Positions 63,560 to 64,000 of a stretch of DNA of 64,000 nt are shown piece by piece; within the stretch, counting starts at the first letter, position 1, and each line of letters begins with the position of its first letter. Location: positions 80,237,168 to 80,301,167 of the forward strand of contig OX235270.1 of NCBI GenBank assembly GCA_944472135.2. The letters run 5' to 3'. The translations under genes and the position numbers were made by a program. The stretch is from Trichobilharzia regenti. Lineage: Eukaryota; Platyhelminthes; Trematoda; Strigeidida; Schistosomatidae. Below the pieces are notes generated by a model that did not search any database, was not told where the DNA came from, and saw only the letters and a program-made list of their open reading frames with translations.

Positions 63560-64000
63560 CACACAGTAAAACAGTATTATTTACTGGCTGACGTTTCGAA
63601 CACAATTTATTGTTCATAATCATTATTATAATTATAATCACACGACTTCGAAACTTGAGTTTTATAGTTTTCTTTGTTCTTTCCTATTTGTCGTGGAGAC
63701 AGATGTCTGGGACAGGTGTTGCATCATTCCTATTACACGTGTTTGCAGTTGAGTTGATAAACAAAGCTTCCGTTATCAATCTCTCCCTCCACATTACATT
63801 AGATTTTAAAACTCTCACCTTATCCCATCCAATGGTATGGGTGTGTGTAATTGCTTGTAGTGCAGTAACTGAACTGTTCTCCAGAGTTCTTATCTCATTC
63901 GGGTCGACTAATTCAGAGTTTGCTAGGTTCTTATGTTCGGCTAGTCTGACTGCACCTGTTCTACTACTTTGACCTATATATTTGACCTGACAATCATTAC
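63560..64000 (-). mobile_element. Penelope-like element, C-terminal GIY-YIG end (continues past window)
   Basis: From the right edge, a minus-strand frame stays open to TAG at 63684, with no internal start. It reads CQVKYIGQSSRTGAVRLAEH and ends in WRERLITEALFINS, then about 20 residues. The YIG.SSR...R..EH signature with a trailing REALFI-type helix is the GIY-YIG nuclease domain of Penelope-like elements. The 3' UTR extends to about 63560 and includes gttcgaaacgtcagcc. The frame is intact over more than 100 codons, unlike the two other PLE relics in the window. Confidence 0.82.

Noticed and set aside
63575..63640. Hammerhead-like motif in the 3' UTR of the right-edge Penelope-like element (gttcgaaacgtc)
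   Set aside because: A GAAAC/GTC junction and a possible stem II exist, but the CUGAUGA side is poor and stem I does not pair; too weak to call.
1..64000. CRISPR arrays, bacterial operons, viral genes
   Set aside because: No regularly spaced repeats, no operon structure and no viral protein motifs; all RT-like sequences belong to LINEs or Penelope-like elements.

Overview
This window is animal DNA from a blood fluke of the genus Schistosoma, or a very close relative. The base composition is AT-rich, genes are split by spliceosomal introns, there are no operons, and the repeats are typical of schistosomes. The most diagnostic is a retroposon carrying a schistosome-type (Sm-alpha class) hammerhead ribozyme at about 7.6-8.0 kb. 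Non-LTR retrotransposons (LINEs), Penelope-like elements with GIY-YIG endonuclease domains, and several tRNA-derived SINE-like families are also present. I cannot name the species.

Genes. One complete gene can be assembled: an innexin (gap-junction/hemichannel subunit) on the minus strand. It has five coding exons between 35348 and 13262 and encodes 610 residues. Its introns are 16.1 kb, 41 bp, 3.1 kb and 0.95 kb, and all exon phases agree. A second minus-strand gene, unidentified and coiled-coil-like, ends in the window: exons 62624-62472, 56887-56772 and 55614-55530 (stop), with a poly(A) signal just after the stop. Its two last exons are duplicated in inverted orientation at 43564-43679 and 47695-47779.

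Layout. 0-12.8 kb is a retroelement graveyard: a decayed LINE (1-2690), a second LINE of the same family (5430-8810) hit by two later insertions, one of them the ribozyme retroposon, then a Penelope-like relic (10.5-11.5 kb) and SINEs. 13.2-35.4 kb is the innexin gene. 35.4-43 kb is AT-rich DNA with SINEs and a short LINE 3' end. 43.0-57.5 kb is a large inverted duplication: arms of about 3.2 kb, roughly 99% identical where compared, flank a 5.1-kb spacer holding LINE and Penelope-like relics. The left arm alone has gained a 2.85-kb LINE with a 10-bp target-site duplication, and the right arm preserves the empty site. 57.5-64 kb holds a LINE interrupted by an antisense copy of its own family, the upstream exon of the coiled-coil gene, a SINE, and the C-terminal part of another Penelope-like element running off the edge.

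The strongest observations are: (1) the inverted duplication with its preserved empty LINE site; (2) a recurring class of fold-back (palindromic) insertions flanked by 10-13-bp direct repeats, one of which carries two head-to-head hammerhead ribozymes sharing a C3-to-A core change; (3) two LINE copies sharing a 4-nt insertion that splits the reverse-transcriptase active-site motif. All alignments were done by eye; no search was run.
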